A stretch of DNA of 64,000 nucleotides from Pseudomonas fluorescens (GCF_002837185.1 NZ_KZ478001.1:42799-106798); one strand, 5' to 3'. Positions 52,325-60,992 are shown, counted from the stretch's first letter. Notes: generated by a model not told the origin, from the sequence alone. Numbers and translations are program-made.

Positions 52325-53257
52325 TTGGATCAGGACACCTCCAACCAAGGAATCGAGCGCGACAGGCTTCGTCTCGAAGCTACAAGATTTAGGTCTGAAA
52401 GCAGTCATAATCGAACAGTTTTATGGGTAGGCGCTTTTGTTAGCGTGGTTGTAGTTATCATCCCCGCAACGTCTAGCTACCTCAATGAGTCAGCTCGTCT
52501 GAAGCTTGAAGCTCACCGGCAGGAGGTGGAGCGACAGCAGAAGGCAGATGATCTCAAACTGAAGCAGAGCGAGATCGAACGTTCTAGAGATGCTACCCGA
52601 GTCAAATTCTTGCAAGATCACATAGACATGATCATGGCAGATGAGCCTGACGCTGAGTTGAGATTGACTGCTTTGGCAAGGCTTGCACTCCCGGCGGACG
52701 CGGATGCTCTGATCGCCCAGGTTCGTACAATTAGGCGTGAACTCGCATTACAACGCTCCAGTGCTCAAAAAGTCGACGGAGTCTCTACGACGCAACAAAA
52801 TGCTGCTGAAGTGGAAAGCTCTGTACCACCGTTGGTCGTCATATCTCGAGCTGTGAACGCCTCAGGAGATCAGGAGTTAGCACCTGGAATGGCCGAGGGG
52901 CGGTCGCATGCACGGAAAGGTGACTACGAAAGCGCGTTGCGAAATTTCAACACTGCGGTTGACCACAATCCTAACGATCCTCTGGCGTGGAATTTCAAAG
53001 CGTACTCAGAGTTTCGCATAAACCAGTTTACTACTGCGCTAGCCAGCATAAGCCGTGCTTGGAAGCTCAACCCAAGCGATAACAAGACTCGCCGATGGAT
53101 CGCGATTAACGCTACAAAAATCTTGTGTGCTCAAGGACGTTCAAGCGAAGCTGCGACCTTTTTCAATCAGAGTGCATCCGTGGTACCGGAAATTGTCACC
53201 GACGTTTATGGAGATGGTGAGTTTCAGTCCACTTGCCAGGCCATATGGCGAGGATAA
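52325..53257 (+). CDS. Membrane-anchored TPR protein
   Basis: 310 residues if started at TTG 52325, which has GGGGA about eight bases upstream. A single membrane segment at ~32 to 50 (VLWVGAFVSVVVVIIPATSS) is followed by a charged coiled coil (~60 to 100, ARLKLEAHRQEVERQQKADD). A TPR-like region lies at ~195 to 260: GDYESALRNFNTAVDHNPND, then PLAWNFKAYSEFRINQFTTA. It may be a scaffold or partner of the TIR protein, which lies 260 bp away on the other strand. The start codon is uncertain. Confidence 0.7.
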   Translation: MDQDTSNQGIERDRLRLEATRFRSESSHNRTVLWVGAFVSVVVVIIPATSSYLNESARLKLEAHRQEVERQQKADDLKLKQSEIERSRDATRVKFLQDHIDMIMADEPDAELRLTALARLALPADADALIAQVRTIRRELALQRSSAQKVDGVSTTQQNAAEVESSVPPLVVISRAVNASGDQELAPGMAEGRSHARKGDYESALRNFNTAVDHNPNDPLAWNFKAYSEFRINQFTTALASISRAWKLNPSDNKTRRWIAINATKILCAQGRSSEAATFFNQSASVVPEIVTDVYGDGEFQSTCQAIWRG

Positions 53258-53519
53258 GACAAGAATGAGGCATGTCTGGCGCTTACCGCATATCTGAGTG
53301 CTTTGATCCATGAGGGGCCAAGGCCCTTGGAGTCAGAAAGCTTACCGTGAACCAGTCGAGACGGTTTCGGCATGACCATGGCATTGCTGTCGACACCTTG
53401 AATCTGGCGGCCTCCAAGGGGCGGAGAGGGCGGTTAGTCTGCAGGGAATTCCCAGGGGCAGGCATCAGCGAACGGGCATGCCCGATTATCTCCAGGCCTG
53501 CCCTGTGGATGCGTTGGCG

Positions 53520-54221
53520 TTAGGATGCTTGGGCACCATTAGACTTCAGCAAATCTGCGATCTCAGCAGCGATCTCATCAATGGTGTGCACCGCTGTGCT
53601 GCGCGCCACCTTGTCCGCGATCGAAGAACTGAAATCCATCACTTGCTGCTTGGTGATGTTGTGCCAAATCGGCAGCAAGATCTGTTCGCCTGACACTGAG
53701 CGGGTAACGATCCCGTCCAATTCGTAGTTCGTCCAACCCTTCTTGATAAACGCTGGGGACAGAACCACAAGTCCAACGCGGCTACTAACCAAGCCCTTAT
53801 CAATCTTTTGGCGCAAGCTGTCCCCGATACGAAGGGTCATTTCGTCAAACCATACCTTGAGCCCAACTGCAACTAACGCATTGGCCAACGGCCTGACAAA
53901 CTCGTCCTTGTCCTCAGACGCATGAGATATGAACACGTCATAGGTTTGTCCGTTCGACTGCGCCGGAGCTGGAACCTCGCTGCGGACGAGGCTTGGTACC
54001 TCAGATAGCGGACGACGGTAGATTTCCGGAACCCCACTGGGCAGTGCACGTGACGTCCGCCCCCCACCGCCACTAGATGAAGAGGACGATGACGGAGAAG
54101 AGTAGGAGGGGGAAGAATACGAGCGTGCTCCATAGCCGCCATATCGGTTTCTACACGCAGGACAATTGGCTGCCGCGCTTGCGGAGCGGTGACCCTTACT
54201 CGGTGCGGTGCATGTCGCCAT
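53520..54221 (-). CDS. TIR-domain protein with N-terminal Cys and Ser-rich region
   Basis: 233 residues. The first ~30 residues hold C4, C20 and C23 (CPAC), a possible zinc knuckle. A serine/glycine-rich linker follows to ~60. The TIR domain (~92 to 230) begins YDVFISHASEDKDEFVRPLA and includes VWFDEMTLRIGDSLRQKI. The catalytic glutamate is E167 in GWTNYELDGI. Bacterial TIR proteins in defence cleave NAD+ or make signal nucleotides on infection. No adjacent NTPase or SIR2 sensor is present on the same strand; the TPR gene is the nearest candidate partner. Confidence 0.88.
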   Translation of the reverse strand: MATCTAPSKGHRSASAAANCPACRNRYGGYGARSYSSPSYSSPSSSSSSSGGGGRTSRALPSGVPEIYRRPLSEVPSLVRSEVPAPAQSNGQTYDVFISHASEDKDEFVRPLANALVAVGLKVWFDEMTLRIGDSLRQKIDKGLVSSRVGLVVLSPAFIKKGWTNYELDGIVTRSVSGEQILLPIWHNITKQQVMDFSSSIADKVARSTAVHTIDEIAAEIADLLKSNGAQAS

Positions 54222-54652
54222 ATCGATTCTGGCTCCCCAAGCGCAAACGTGCGCCTTGTACGTGCCCTGCCTCAGTCAACGGCAAGGTCAGTGGCATTAG
54301 CGGGACAATCCCATAAGGTTCAGCGCTAGAAAGTCATGCATTTTCGAAGCGCCTAGACTGAAGGATTACTGATATTAATCTGCCATGCAACCTTGGGATT
54401 AGGTGCGCTCGGAGAATTGATGTGAATCGATAGCTGGCGTCATTTTCTCTACAAATCACCTGCTTTCAAAAATCGGAGTGCGTACAGCTGACTTTGCTTG
54501 CTCAAGCCTGCCCAGTCAGCCGAACGTGACGACACCCAGCCGTTGCACGCGCTTCCCTTTTTTCGGCAGGGGTATCGCTTCGTCGGGTACCAGATCGCCA
54601 TTACGCCAAGCCTCGAATTTTGATAGATTTTAGATAACTAGGGAGTGTCGCG
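54222..54652. other. Intergenic stretch
   Basis: 431 bp between the TIR gene and the gene at 54653. No gene, repeat or clear promoter is recognised. Confidence 0.5.
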
Positions 54653-56209
54653 ATGTCCAGCTCGGAAAGATCAGGTGTTTTCGACATATCAGATGCGGAG
54701 GGTGTCAACGACTCCGAGCGATTACTGATGAGGCTATGCCGGAAATCCTTCTTAAGTTTGTGGGCACATGCCAATCTGCATACTGACCAAGACATGCGCC
54801 AAGGGAAGGGGAGCGCGAAGGAATTTGCCGATGTAATGGTGGTGTTCGGTGAGGACGTCATCATTTTTTCCGACAAGCACATTACATATCAGTCGGAGGC
54901 TGACACTGCGGTTGCTTGGAAGCGCTGGTACAAACGCGCCATTACAAGTTCTGCGAAGCAGTTATATGGTGCCAAAAGCTGGTTGGAGCGGTTTCCTCAT
55001 AGGGTGTTTTTGGACTCAAAATGCACCCGATCACTGCCTGTGCAGATTCCAGACATACCAAGGGTGCGTTATCACCTTGTGGCTGTGACACGGGGGAGTG
55101 CTGAAGCTTGTGCGAAGCATTTCTCAGGCAGCGTTGGCTCACACATGATCCAGACCGGCTTGGATCACAATGCCTATGCAGAGCTTTCGTTTACTACAGG
55201 GCCGCTAGACCCCAGTAAAGAGTTTGTTCACATCTTCGACGAGATCTCGCTGGAAGTGCTGATGCACGAGATGAGCACGGTCAAAGATTTCATCGATTAC
55301 CTAGGAACGCGCAAGGCATTCCTGCTCAATCCGAATACAGTGGTAACGAGTGCAGGTGAAGAGCAATTAATTGCGTCTTACCTACAACACACTGATGACA
55401 ATCAGCATGGATTCCTACCGGAGATGGAGGGTGTCCCTAACCATGTCAGCTTTGACGAGACGCTTTACCCTCAACTGTTATCACTCCCGGAGTATCGGGA
55501 GATGCACCACCAAAATAGAGTGAGTGGATTTTGGGACGCGCTAATCGAAAAATTTATCACGGTAGGCGACCCCACCATTACTAATTTTGGCGCTGAACAA
55601 GCGAATCATGAAACCGAACTCGCTTTGCGATTGATGGCGAGTGAGACCAGGTTCATGAGGCGCGAACTGTCCCGCCATTTCTTGGAGATGATGAAGCTAG
55701 CTAAGGCGGGGGAATATGTATGCAGGGCTCGCACTTTAACTACCCAGCAAGCACCCGATATACTTTATATTTTCCTGGCGTGCCCCAAGCCTGCAGGGCA
55801 GTCCGGTGCGGAATATAGGCAATACCGAAGCGCGCTGTTGTTGTCATACGCTCAGTGCGCAAAGCTGAGGTTCCCTAGCGCTAAGACCATCATTGCACTC
55901 GGCTTTGATCACCCACTCAAAAACTACGAGGGAGGCTCCGAGGATCTATGCGTCTTCATCCGCGACGAGTACACCGAGGAGGAGCGGGTAGAGGTCGAAA
56001 ACCTGAGAGCTACGCTTGGGATCTATGCGGACTCCACTGTCCCGGCTGAAAAAACAAGCTATCAGTTTCCGGCTGTAGGTGATCGACAACTTGGCGATGA
56101 CGCTACCTTCGTATTCAACCAAACTTTTAGCAAACGACCGCGACCAACAACTAAAAAATCAAAAAATAAAAGCCAAAAAAAAGCTAGGAGAGCGAATCGG
56201 AAAAAATGA
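54653..56209 (+). CDS. Nuclease-like paralogue of the SEC-C protein, with basic tail
   Basis: 518 residues. The N-terminal core AKEFADVMVVFGEDVIIFSD, then K, and AWKRWYKRAITSSAKQLYGA match the paralogue at 38841 (LADLTIYFNNHLILFSDK, AWKRWYRGAVKESAKQLHGA). Similarity continues through HRVFL, HLVAVTRG, FVHIFDE and TSAGEEQLIASYLQ. The SEC-C motif is missing; instead the last ~25 residues are almost all lysine and arginine, a probable nucleic-acid-binding tail. The D and D-K pair suggests a PD-(D/E)xK-type nuclease. It stands alone on the plus strand, so it may be a single-gene system. Confidence 0.7.
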   Translation: MSSSERSGVFDISDAEGVNDSERLLMRLCRKSFLSLWAHANLHTDQDMRQGKGSAKEFADVMVVFGEDVIIFSDKHITYQSEADTAVAWKRWYKRAITSSAKQLYGAKSWLERFPHRVFLDSKCTRSLPVQIPDIPRVRYHLVAVTRGSAEACAKHFSGSVGSHMIQTGLDHNAYAELSFTTGPLDPSKEFVHIFDEISLEVLMHEMSTVKDFIDYLGTRKAFLLNPNTVVTSAGEEQLIASYLQHTDDNQHGFLPEMEGVPNHVSFDETLYPQLLSLPEYREMHHQNRVSGFWDALIEKFITVGDPTITNFGAEQANHETELALRLMASETRFMRRELSRHFLEMMKLAKAGEYVCRARTLTTQQAPDILYIFLACPKPAGQSGAEYRQYRSALLLSYAQCAKLRFPSAKTIIALGFDHPLKNYEGGSEDLCVFIRDEYTEEERVEVENLRATLGIYADSTVPAEKTSYQFPAVGDRQLGDDATFVFNQTFSKRPRPTTKKSKNKSQKKARRANRKK

Positions 56210-56473
56210 TTTTTCGGGCTGTTTACCCTAAGGCGACAAAAGAAACGATTTCCAAGAGAAAGATTAATCCGGCCAGGGCGCGTGACGCTCTGAGAACTGG
56301 GCGGCATACCCCGCCGTTTGACATAAATAAGATCTATTTGTAAAAGTCCTCAAAGGGCTTTGTGCTTGGTGCTTCTGCATTGGGTGTATTCCTCGCCGAC
56401 CTCTCGATCCTATCCATCCTACTGGCAGCCGCCAAACGATGAAGGTTTTCGAAAATTAAATGGCTCTCAGATG

Positions 56474-56585
56474 GCAAGCGGAGCGCGCAGGCCGTAAGGC
56501 CGAGGCGCGAGGATGGAAGCCCACCGGGCCGAGACGCCGCCTTGGCGAGCGGCTCGGTTCACGACAGCCGTCCCGAAGGGCGCGC
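56474..56585 (+). repeat. Structured repeat R4
   Basis: GCAAGCGGAGCGCGC, hairpin GGCC-GTAA-GGCC, box GAGGATGGAAGCCC, GCCC-ACC-GGGC hairpin, CCGAG...CTCGG stem around CGCC-GCCTT-GGCG, TTCACGACAGCC, CCC-GAA-GGG, final GCGCGC. The two end GCGCGC can pair and close the whole element. It ends 95 bp before the small gene at 56681. Confidence 0.9.
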
Positions 56586-56680
56586 ACAGCACCAACGGTC
56601 AACGTTTTCCAATCTTCAAGCTCAAAATATTTGTTGTCTCAAGAAGCAATAAATGGCGCCCCAAACAGACCGGAGGATCT

Positions 56681-56899
56681 ATGACTCGTGACGACAAGGA
56701 CACTGTGTACTGCAACATCCAGATGCCCATGACCAAGGGACGGGAGCTATCCAGATTAGTGGCTGAGCTACAATCGTCAGGCAATCATCCTGGCCTCGAC
56801 TCAGTCTTCAAAGAAATACAGGACGAGCTAAATTCGTCGATAGAGTTCGTTGAGGAACAGCTCCGGGGTGAGACTGGATTCGGCCGGCGACTATCCTAG
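56681..56899 (+). CDS. Small TVYC-x-IQMP family protein, copy near R4
   Basis: 72 residues from ATG 56681, with CGGAGGA seven bases upstream. MTRDDKDTVYCNIQMPMTKG matches the protein at 45457, and the following GRELSRLVAELQ and FKEIQDELNSSIEFVEEQL keep its helical pattern. The family is unknown. Base changes between the copies are spread over all codon positions but keep charge and hydrophobicity, as expected for a gene under selection. Confidence 0.72.
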   Translation: MTRDDKDTVYCNIQMPMTKGRELSRLVAELQSSGNHPGLDSVFKEIQDELNSSIEFVEEQLRGETGFGRRLS

Positions 56900-56935
56900 G
56901 ATGCTGAAGGCTCTAGCACTGAGACGCGCAGGTAT

Positions 56936-57208
56936 TCATTCATCAACCTGTGTTAGCTCTGTAAGTCTTGAGGCCAACACACTCGCTTGTTTGTGAGTCA
57001 AACTAAAACGGCAGTCATCGATGTCCAAAGAAATAATGCCGTCGAGCTCCCTGTCCAAGAAGACCCCATAGCTATTCGTCTCGTCTATTGCTCCAACTTC
57101 AGGTGCGCCGGGCCTAGTGAATACAGCATACGTAATCTCAAGCGATCCGTTGTCGAGCGAAGGATCCTTGAAAGTATAAAATCTGTTTGGTGGTAGTTTT
57201 ATGCTCAT
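56936..57208 (-). CDS. Small protein of the FS-x-Q-A repeat family (one unit)
   Basis: 90 residues from ATG 57208; the open frame to 57421 crosses the intergenic region. The C-terminal half (GIISLDIDDCRFSLTHKQAS, then VLASRLTELTQV) shares the pattern strand, (Y/F)SFT/SLT, x-x-Q-A-x-x-L-A, L-x-x-L with the two proteins at 57686 and 58282. The N-terminal half has MSIKLPPNRFYTFKDPSLDN. No known family. Confidence 0.6.
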   Translation of the reverse strand: MSIKLPPNRFYTFKDPSLDNGSLEITYAVFTRPGAPEVGAIDETNSYGVFLDRELDGIISLDIDDCRFSLTHKQASVLASRLTELTQVDE

Positions 57209-57457
57209 GCATTTTCTCTCATAAATAAGCCGCTTAATTGTTAAACGGAATTTCTCAAGAAAACTTGAGGGCTGGTGCAAACAAACCTTTCGCGAAAGAT
57301 GTTGGCTTTTCGCCTGCCTGCAGTTGATCGCCGACCCACATATCACCTTCCTTGCGGTGGTACCCCCGCTCCCTGTTTTACTGCGGTACTGGATCACATC
57401 TATCGCCCAGGCCAACATCAACCCACACTACTATCGATTGCCGGCTGGGAATCTATG

Positions 57458-57568
57458 GCAAGCGGAGCGCGCTGGCCGCGAGGCCGAGGCGCGAGGATGG
57501 AAGCCCACCGGGACAAGACGCCGACTTGGCGGTGGCTTGGTTCACGACAGCCGTCCCGAAGGGCGCGC
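57458..57568 (+). repeat. Structured repeat R5
   Basis: Nearly identical to R4 in the first half (hairpin GGCC-GCGA-GGCC, box GAGGATGGAAGCCC), but the main stem is CAAG...CTTG instead of CGAG...CTCG, with the same CGCC...GGCG inside. TTCACGACAGCC, CCC-GAA-GGG and final GCGCGC are kept. It ends 118 bp before the gene at 57686. Confidence 0.9.
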
Positions 57569-57685
57569 ACTGCAATTTTTCCAGGCATTTTTACGTGATA
57601 CGCGACATCAGAATAAATATTTTTAGTTTCTCCTAAAGTTTTTTAAGCGACGAGCCGTTTAAATTTGTATTTAGGTGCATGGTAT

Positions 57686-58285
57686 ATGCGGGTGTTGGAT
57701 AAAAGTTGTTTGCCGATCAGCACAATCTTCAAAGCTGAACGTTCAATGATGTGTCGGGCGTTCACTGAAGAGAGGGTATTCACAGCCTCGATTGAGTTAA
57801 CCGGGAACGTCGTCACGTGTATTTTGGACGATTCTGAATACTCCTTTACAGCGCAACAATGCGGAGAGCTTGCGGACAGCCTTGCCACCTTATTGAAAAT
57901 CAGTACTGAACGCGCCGCCAGCCAAGTAAAAATTGGGCTTCCGCTCAAACTCGATTTTTGTAAGATTTTCTACCAGTTGATTTTATCGAGAAGCTCGGCG
58001 AGCGGATGCGATCGACTATACGGCTATGATTACGACTCTGACCGTGTGCTCTTTGGTGCCTCTGGATCTTTCCGATATCCCGGTACGCGTGATTCCTACA
58101 AGCTATTCGTAGGGTTCAATGATGAGCTTTGCCTTCCATTTTTGGGTATCGAGGACTGGGTGTACACCTTCAGCTTTGACGAAGCGTCCTGGCTAATCGA
58201 GCAGTTATGCGTTGGAGGCTACCTGCTTGCACAGATAGAACAAACAGAAAAAGAATTTAAGAAGAACGGAAGGAATTATCAATGA
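57686..58285 (+). CDS. Protein with two FS-x-Q-A repeat units
   Basis: 199 residues from ATG 57686 (AGGTG upstream). The first unit is ILDDSEYSFTAQQCGELADS near residue 45, then LATLLK. The second unit is EDWVYTFSFDEASWLIEQL near 165. It overlaps the next gene by four bases (ATGA), so both are translated together. No recognised family. The double-unit layout in this and the next protein, and one unit in the gene at 56936, suggest an ancestral domain duplication. Confidence 0.62.
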   Translation: MRVLDKSCLPISTIFKAERSMMCRAFTEERVFTASIELTGNVVTCILDDSEYSFTAQQCGELADSLATLLKISTERAASQVKIGLPLKLDFCKIFYQLILSRSSASGCDRLYGYDYDSDRVLFGASGSFRYPGTRDSYKLFVGFNDELCLPFLGIEDWVYTFSFDEASWLIEQLCVGGYLLAQIEQTEKEFKKNGRNYQ

Positions 58286-58848
58286 GCTCATCCAGTGTAG
58301 ATCCCGCTGTTGTAACAGAATTCAAACGCGACTTCCTGTGCTGGCGAGGTCGGGAGTTCGATGAGCGCTATGAATGCCGTGTCGCAGGCACTGACTGGAG
58401 AGGCGCGAGTATTGAGTTTGAACTCGATGGGATCAATGTCGGCGCGGAAGTAGCGGCAGATATTGCCTTTTGCCTTTCAGAAGCTCTGGCAATCGCGGAG
58501 CAAACGGATGTAGAAGGCGCGACGGCAGCGGTATGTGACGAAGGCTCACTTACTAGGAAGTATCGGTTATCGTGCGGTGCATGGCAGTTCAGTGCAACCC
58601 GTGTTGTGCCTGTTGAGAATGCTAGCCCTGAGCGTCTTGGCTATGCGATCGGCGCAGGCTCCTTCGTGGCTGTTCGAACCATAGAGGAAGGGGGCTTCGA
58701 ACTCGAGTTCGGAGAGTTGGGCTATTCGTTTTCTGCGCAGGATGCATCCTGGTTGCAAGAGGCGCTGCTTGAAGTTAGCCAGCAGCTTCCAAAGCAGCAC
58801 CCCCGAGTACGCTTACTCGAAGCGGTGAATAGTGCTTGGGAACCCTAA
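58282..58848 (+). CDS. Protein with two related repeat units
   Basis: 188 residues. The first unit is GASIEFELDGINVGAEVAAD, then IAFCLSEALAIAE near 40. The second unit is FELEFGELGYSFSAQDASWL, then QEALLEVSQQL near 140. It has the same N-terminal AVVTEFKRDFLCWRG motif position as the preceding protein and is coupled to it. No terminator is obvious after the gene. Confidence 0.62.
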   Translation: MSSSSVDPAVVTEFKRDFLCWRGREFDERYECRVAGTDWRGASIEFELDGINVGAEVAADIAFCLSEALAIAEQTDVEGATAAVCDEGSLTRKYRLSCGAWQFSATRVVPVENASPERLGYAIGAGSFVAVRTIEEGGFELEFGELGYSFSAQDASWLQEALLEVSQQLPKQHPRVRLLEAVNSAWEP

Positions 58849-58984
58849 GTATTTACGACGTACTAGACTGATGAATAGGGCATTAATCCGGTAGCGATTT
58901 GAAATGGATTGTGCACACTAGGACAACTGAAGGGATAACTTTCTCGATCACCTCGGCCTGAAGGTGGCCGTGACCATCGAGCAG

Positions 58985-59636
58985 TCAATTGGCAAGACGG
59001 ATGATTTTGCAAAGAATGCGGATGTTGGTGACGCCGCAGGTGACCGTGGCTTTTTCCAGTGCTTCGGCCCAGTTGGTCTTGACGATATCTTTGGCAATGT
59101 CGAACGCTTCTGCCGGAGACGTGTCGAGCCGTAGCTCTTGGTCGATTATGTTTTCTCGGAACTGTTCCCAGATGTCCTTATCCCTCAGCTTGTCATCGTT
59201 GAGCACGAGTAGTACCCGACATTTGTGCACTTGGACGCACTTGTCAATGAAGCCGAAAGTTTCATCAATGTGCAGCTTGTCGTGCTTGCGCTCAATGTCA
59301 TCAATAAGAAGGAGCTTAGCCTTCAGTAGGGGGGAAGGGCGACTAGGGGCAGGTCATCCAAAGCATTAAAGTTACGATGCAATCCTTGTGCAACTTTTTT
59401 AGCCCTCTGAGTGCCCCACTAATCTGAGCTGCTACACCGTCGTTATTAAGGCTAGGCAGTAGCCCAAAAAGAGAAATAGAGGCTGCTTTCTTGATCGTAT
59501 CGTCCGTCGAGGTGTCACGAACCCGCTGCCAAAGGTGCGTCTTGCCAGTGCCCCATTTGCCAGTGAGAGCGATGATTCAGTTATCCTGAGACGCTAGGGT
59601 CAGCAGTAAATTTTGCTTGCAGCGTTCGATGGTCAT
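58985..59636 (-). pseudogene. Broken KAP-family P-loop NTPase
   Basis: Starts at ATG 59636 (MTIERCKQNLLLTLASQDN), then meets a stop. The next frame segment has the Walker A IIALTGKWGTGKTHLWQRVR. The frame is lost again near 59340, and a later segment carries LLLIDDIERKHDKLHIDETF (Walker B) and the tail VLLVLNDDKLRDKDIWEQFR, ending at 58985. At least three lesions and a missing C-terminal part make it dead. KAP NTPases accompany membrane proteins or defence modules. Confidence 0.8.
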
Positions 59637-59708
59637 CTAGGCTCCGATAATAGCGGTGCATCCATGGGTAGCAAGATGATGGCAAATTGGGAAATTTCAA
59701 GTGTTTAA

Positions 59709-60349
59709 ATGCGAAGTTTTTTGCAATGGCGGAGTTCTCAGGGCGGGGCGAGGTTATTTATGAAGAATCGGGAGTCGGTTGTAAATTCGCATAGCGTGGG
59801 AATATTCAAGGCTTCTAACTGGAAGAAAGAAGGCGATGGCCTGTTGGTGGCCGCAAAAGCCCTGAGGCAGCAATGGCTTTCAAGTAGAGAAGAGGTAATT
59901 AAGGTCGTCACTGACCGAAGCCCTAGGTCTTCTGAGGTATTTACAAAAGATTCCGCTCTGGCTCGTTCATCAATGCTACTTCTCGCTATTCAATGGAGAT
60001 GTTCTTGGAAAATGGTGTTGTTAAACTCCATTCTTACTGTTCTGAAGAAATGGTTGAGCGCCTAGTCCGTAAACTCGAACATGACTACGAAAGCATGGCC
60101 AAACTACTGGGAGTAAAACTTGATCCTAATCAGTTTGAGCAATTGAACGGTCTATATAAAAGTGTCGTCAATGACGCGCGTTATCCAGCTATGCCTTCGT
60201 TGGGTAAAGACTTTTTCGAACAGACCAATCAAATCACCCGATACAACCATCGGCAGCCCAACTTTGAGCGCCTCGTTGGATTGGCCGAGCAGATACGCGA
60301 CTTCGCTCGGAAGATTGACTCGGATAGCTCAAACCCTACCTGTTTCTAG
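59709..60349 (+). pseudogene. Frameshifted unknown gene
   Basis: Frame 1 from 59709 gives a start (MKNRESVVNSHSVGIFKASN at 59760) and EVFTKDSALARSSMLLLAIQ. The coding sense then jumps near 59993 to MEMFLENGVVKLHSYCSEEM and runs to 60349 with LVRKLEHDYESMAKLLGVKL. One lost or gained base would join a product of about 200 residues. Helical throughout, no family recognised. Sequencing error is possible. Confidence 0.55.
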
Positions 60350-60857
60350 CATCATTGGCCAGACTGGGGATACGTAGTTGCAAGATGGGGGGGAATCTGC
60401 CTCCTACCATCGTATTTAGAAACGAAGATCAACTGGCAGAAACTGATTTGCGCAGTGCAATTGAAGCAGTGGTCACACTATCTGCAAAGTTTGATTGCTA
60501 TCGGATCTACCAGGACAGAGGTAAGGGTAAGAGCCGTCGATGCGAGCCGTGGAGCTTGAAGGCGTGAGTGGTTTGAGAAACGCGCCGATGTAGAAGTTGG
60601 CGCTAAACAGGCTCCCCGTTATGTTGCTTCTTCTGCGGCAGATACATGGTAGAGGAACGATGATGAAGGCAGCAGGAGTTCGTGGCGGTCATGTTTCTTT
60701 CCAGCCGTCTGCGGGCTGTCAGTGACAGATGGGTTGGCTTAACGATGTGTTCAGGAGGACTCCCCTTCAAAGTCCCAGCGCTTCGAATTCAGGGTAAAAG
60801 CCGTGGCAGACTCCAGAGCAGACGCGGTCAAAGCCTTGGGACTTTGACACTGTAATC
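60350..60857. other. Degraded stretch at the right island edge
   Basis: 508 bp without a supported gene. A 70-codon frame at 60355 to 60567 has no ribosome site or known match. This is probably decayed island DNA before the core genome resumes. Confidence 0.45.
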
Positions 60858-60992
60858 GTGTCTGTCTGGAAAATCGCGTTCGGCTTTATCGGCCTGTTTA
60901 TCGGCCCGACCTTACTCGCGGTGGCCTACAGCTTGTTGACGGACTGGAGCGCGACCCAGGCCCAGGCGCGGCGCGAAGACAAGCCGCTTTAA
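60858..60992 (+). pseudogene. C-terminal fragment of an AI-2E-type permease
   Basis: 44 codons ending in TAA at 60990 read VSVWKIAFGFIGLFIGPTLL, then AVAYSLLTDWSATQAQARRE. LFIGPTLLAVAYSLLTDW is the last membrane segment of AI-2E/YdgG-type permeases. The rest of the gene is absent upstream. The gene was cut when the island entered or was rearranged, so this marks the right border. It converges with the sensor kinase and overlaps its end by a few bases. Confidence 0.75.

Noticed and set aside
45302..57568. Integron attC sites
   Set aside because: The repeats have hairpins and cassette-like spacing, but I find no RYYYAAC or GTTRRRY core at their ends and no integron integrase in the window.
45302..57568. 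CRISPR array
   Set aside because: Repeats are over 100 bp and hundreds to thousands of bases apart, with genes between them, and no cas genes are present.
26276..60857. Integrative element with its own integrase and att sites
   Set aside because: No integrase, relaxase, phage structural gene or flanking direct repeat was found in the window, so the type of mobility is left open.
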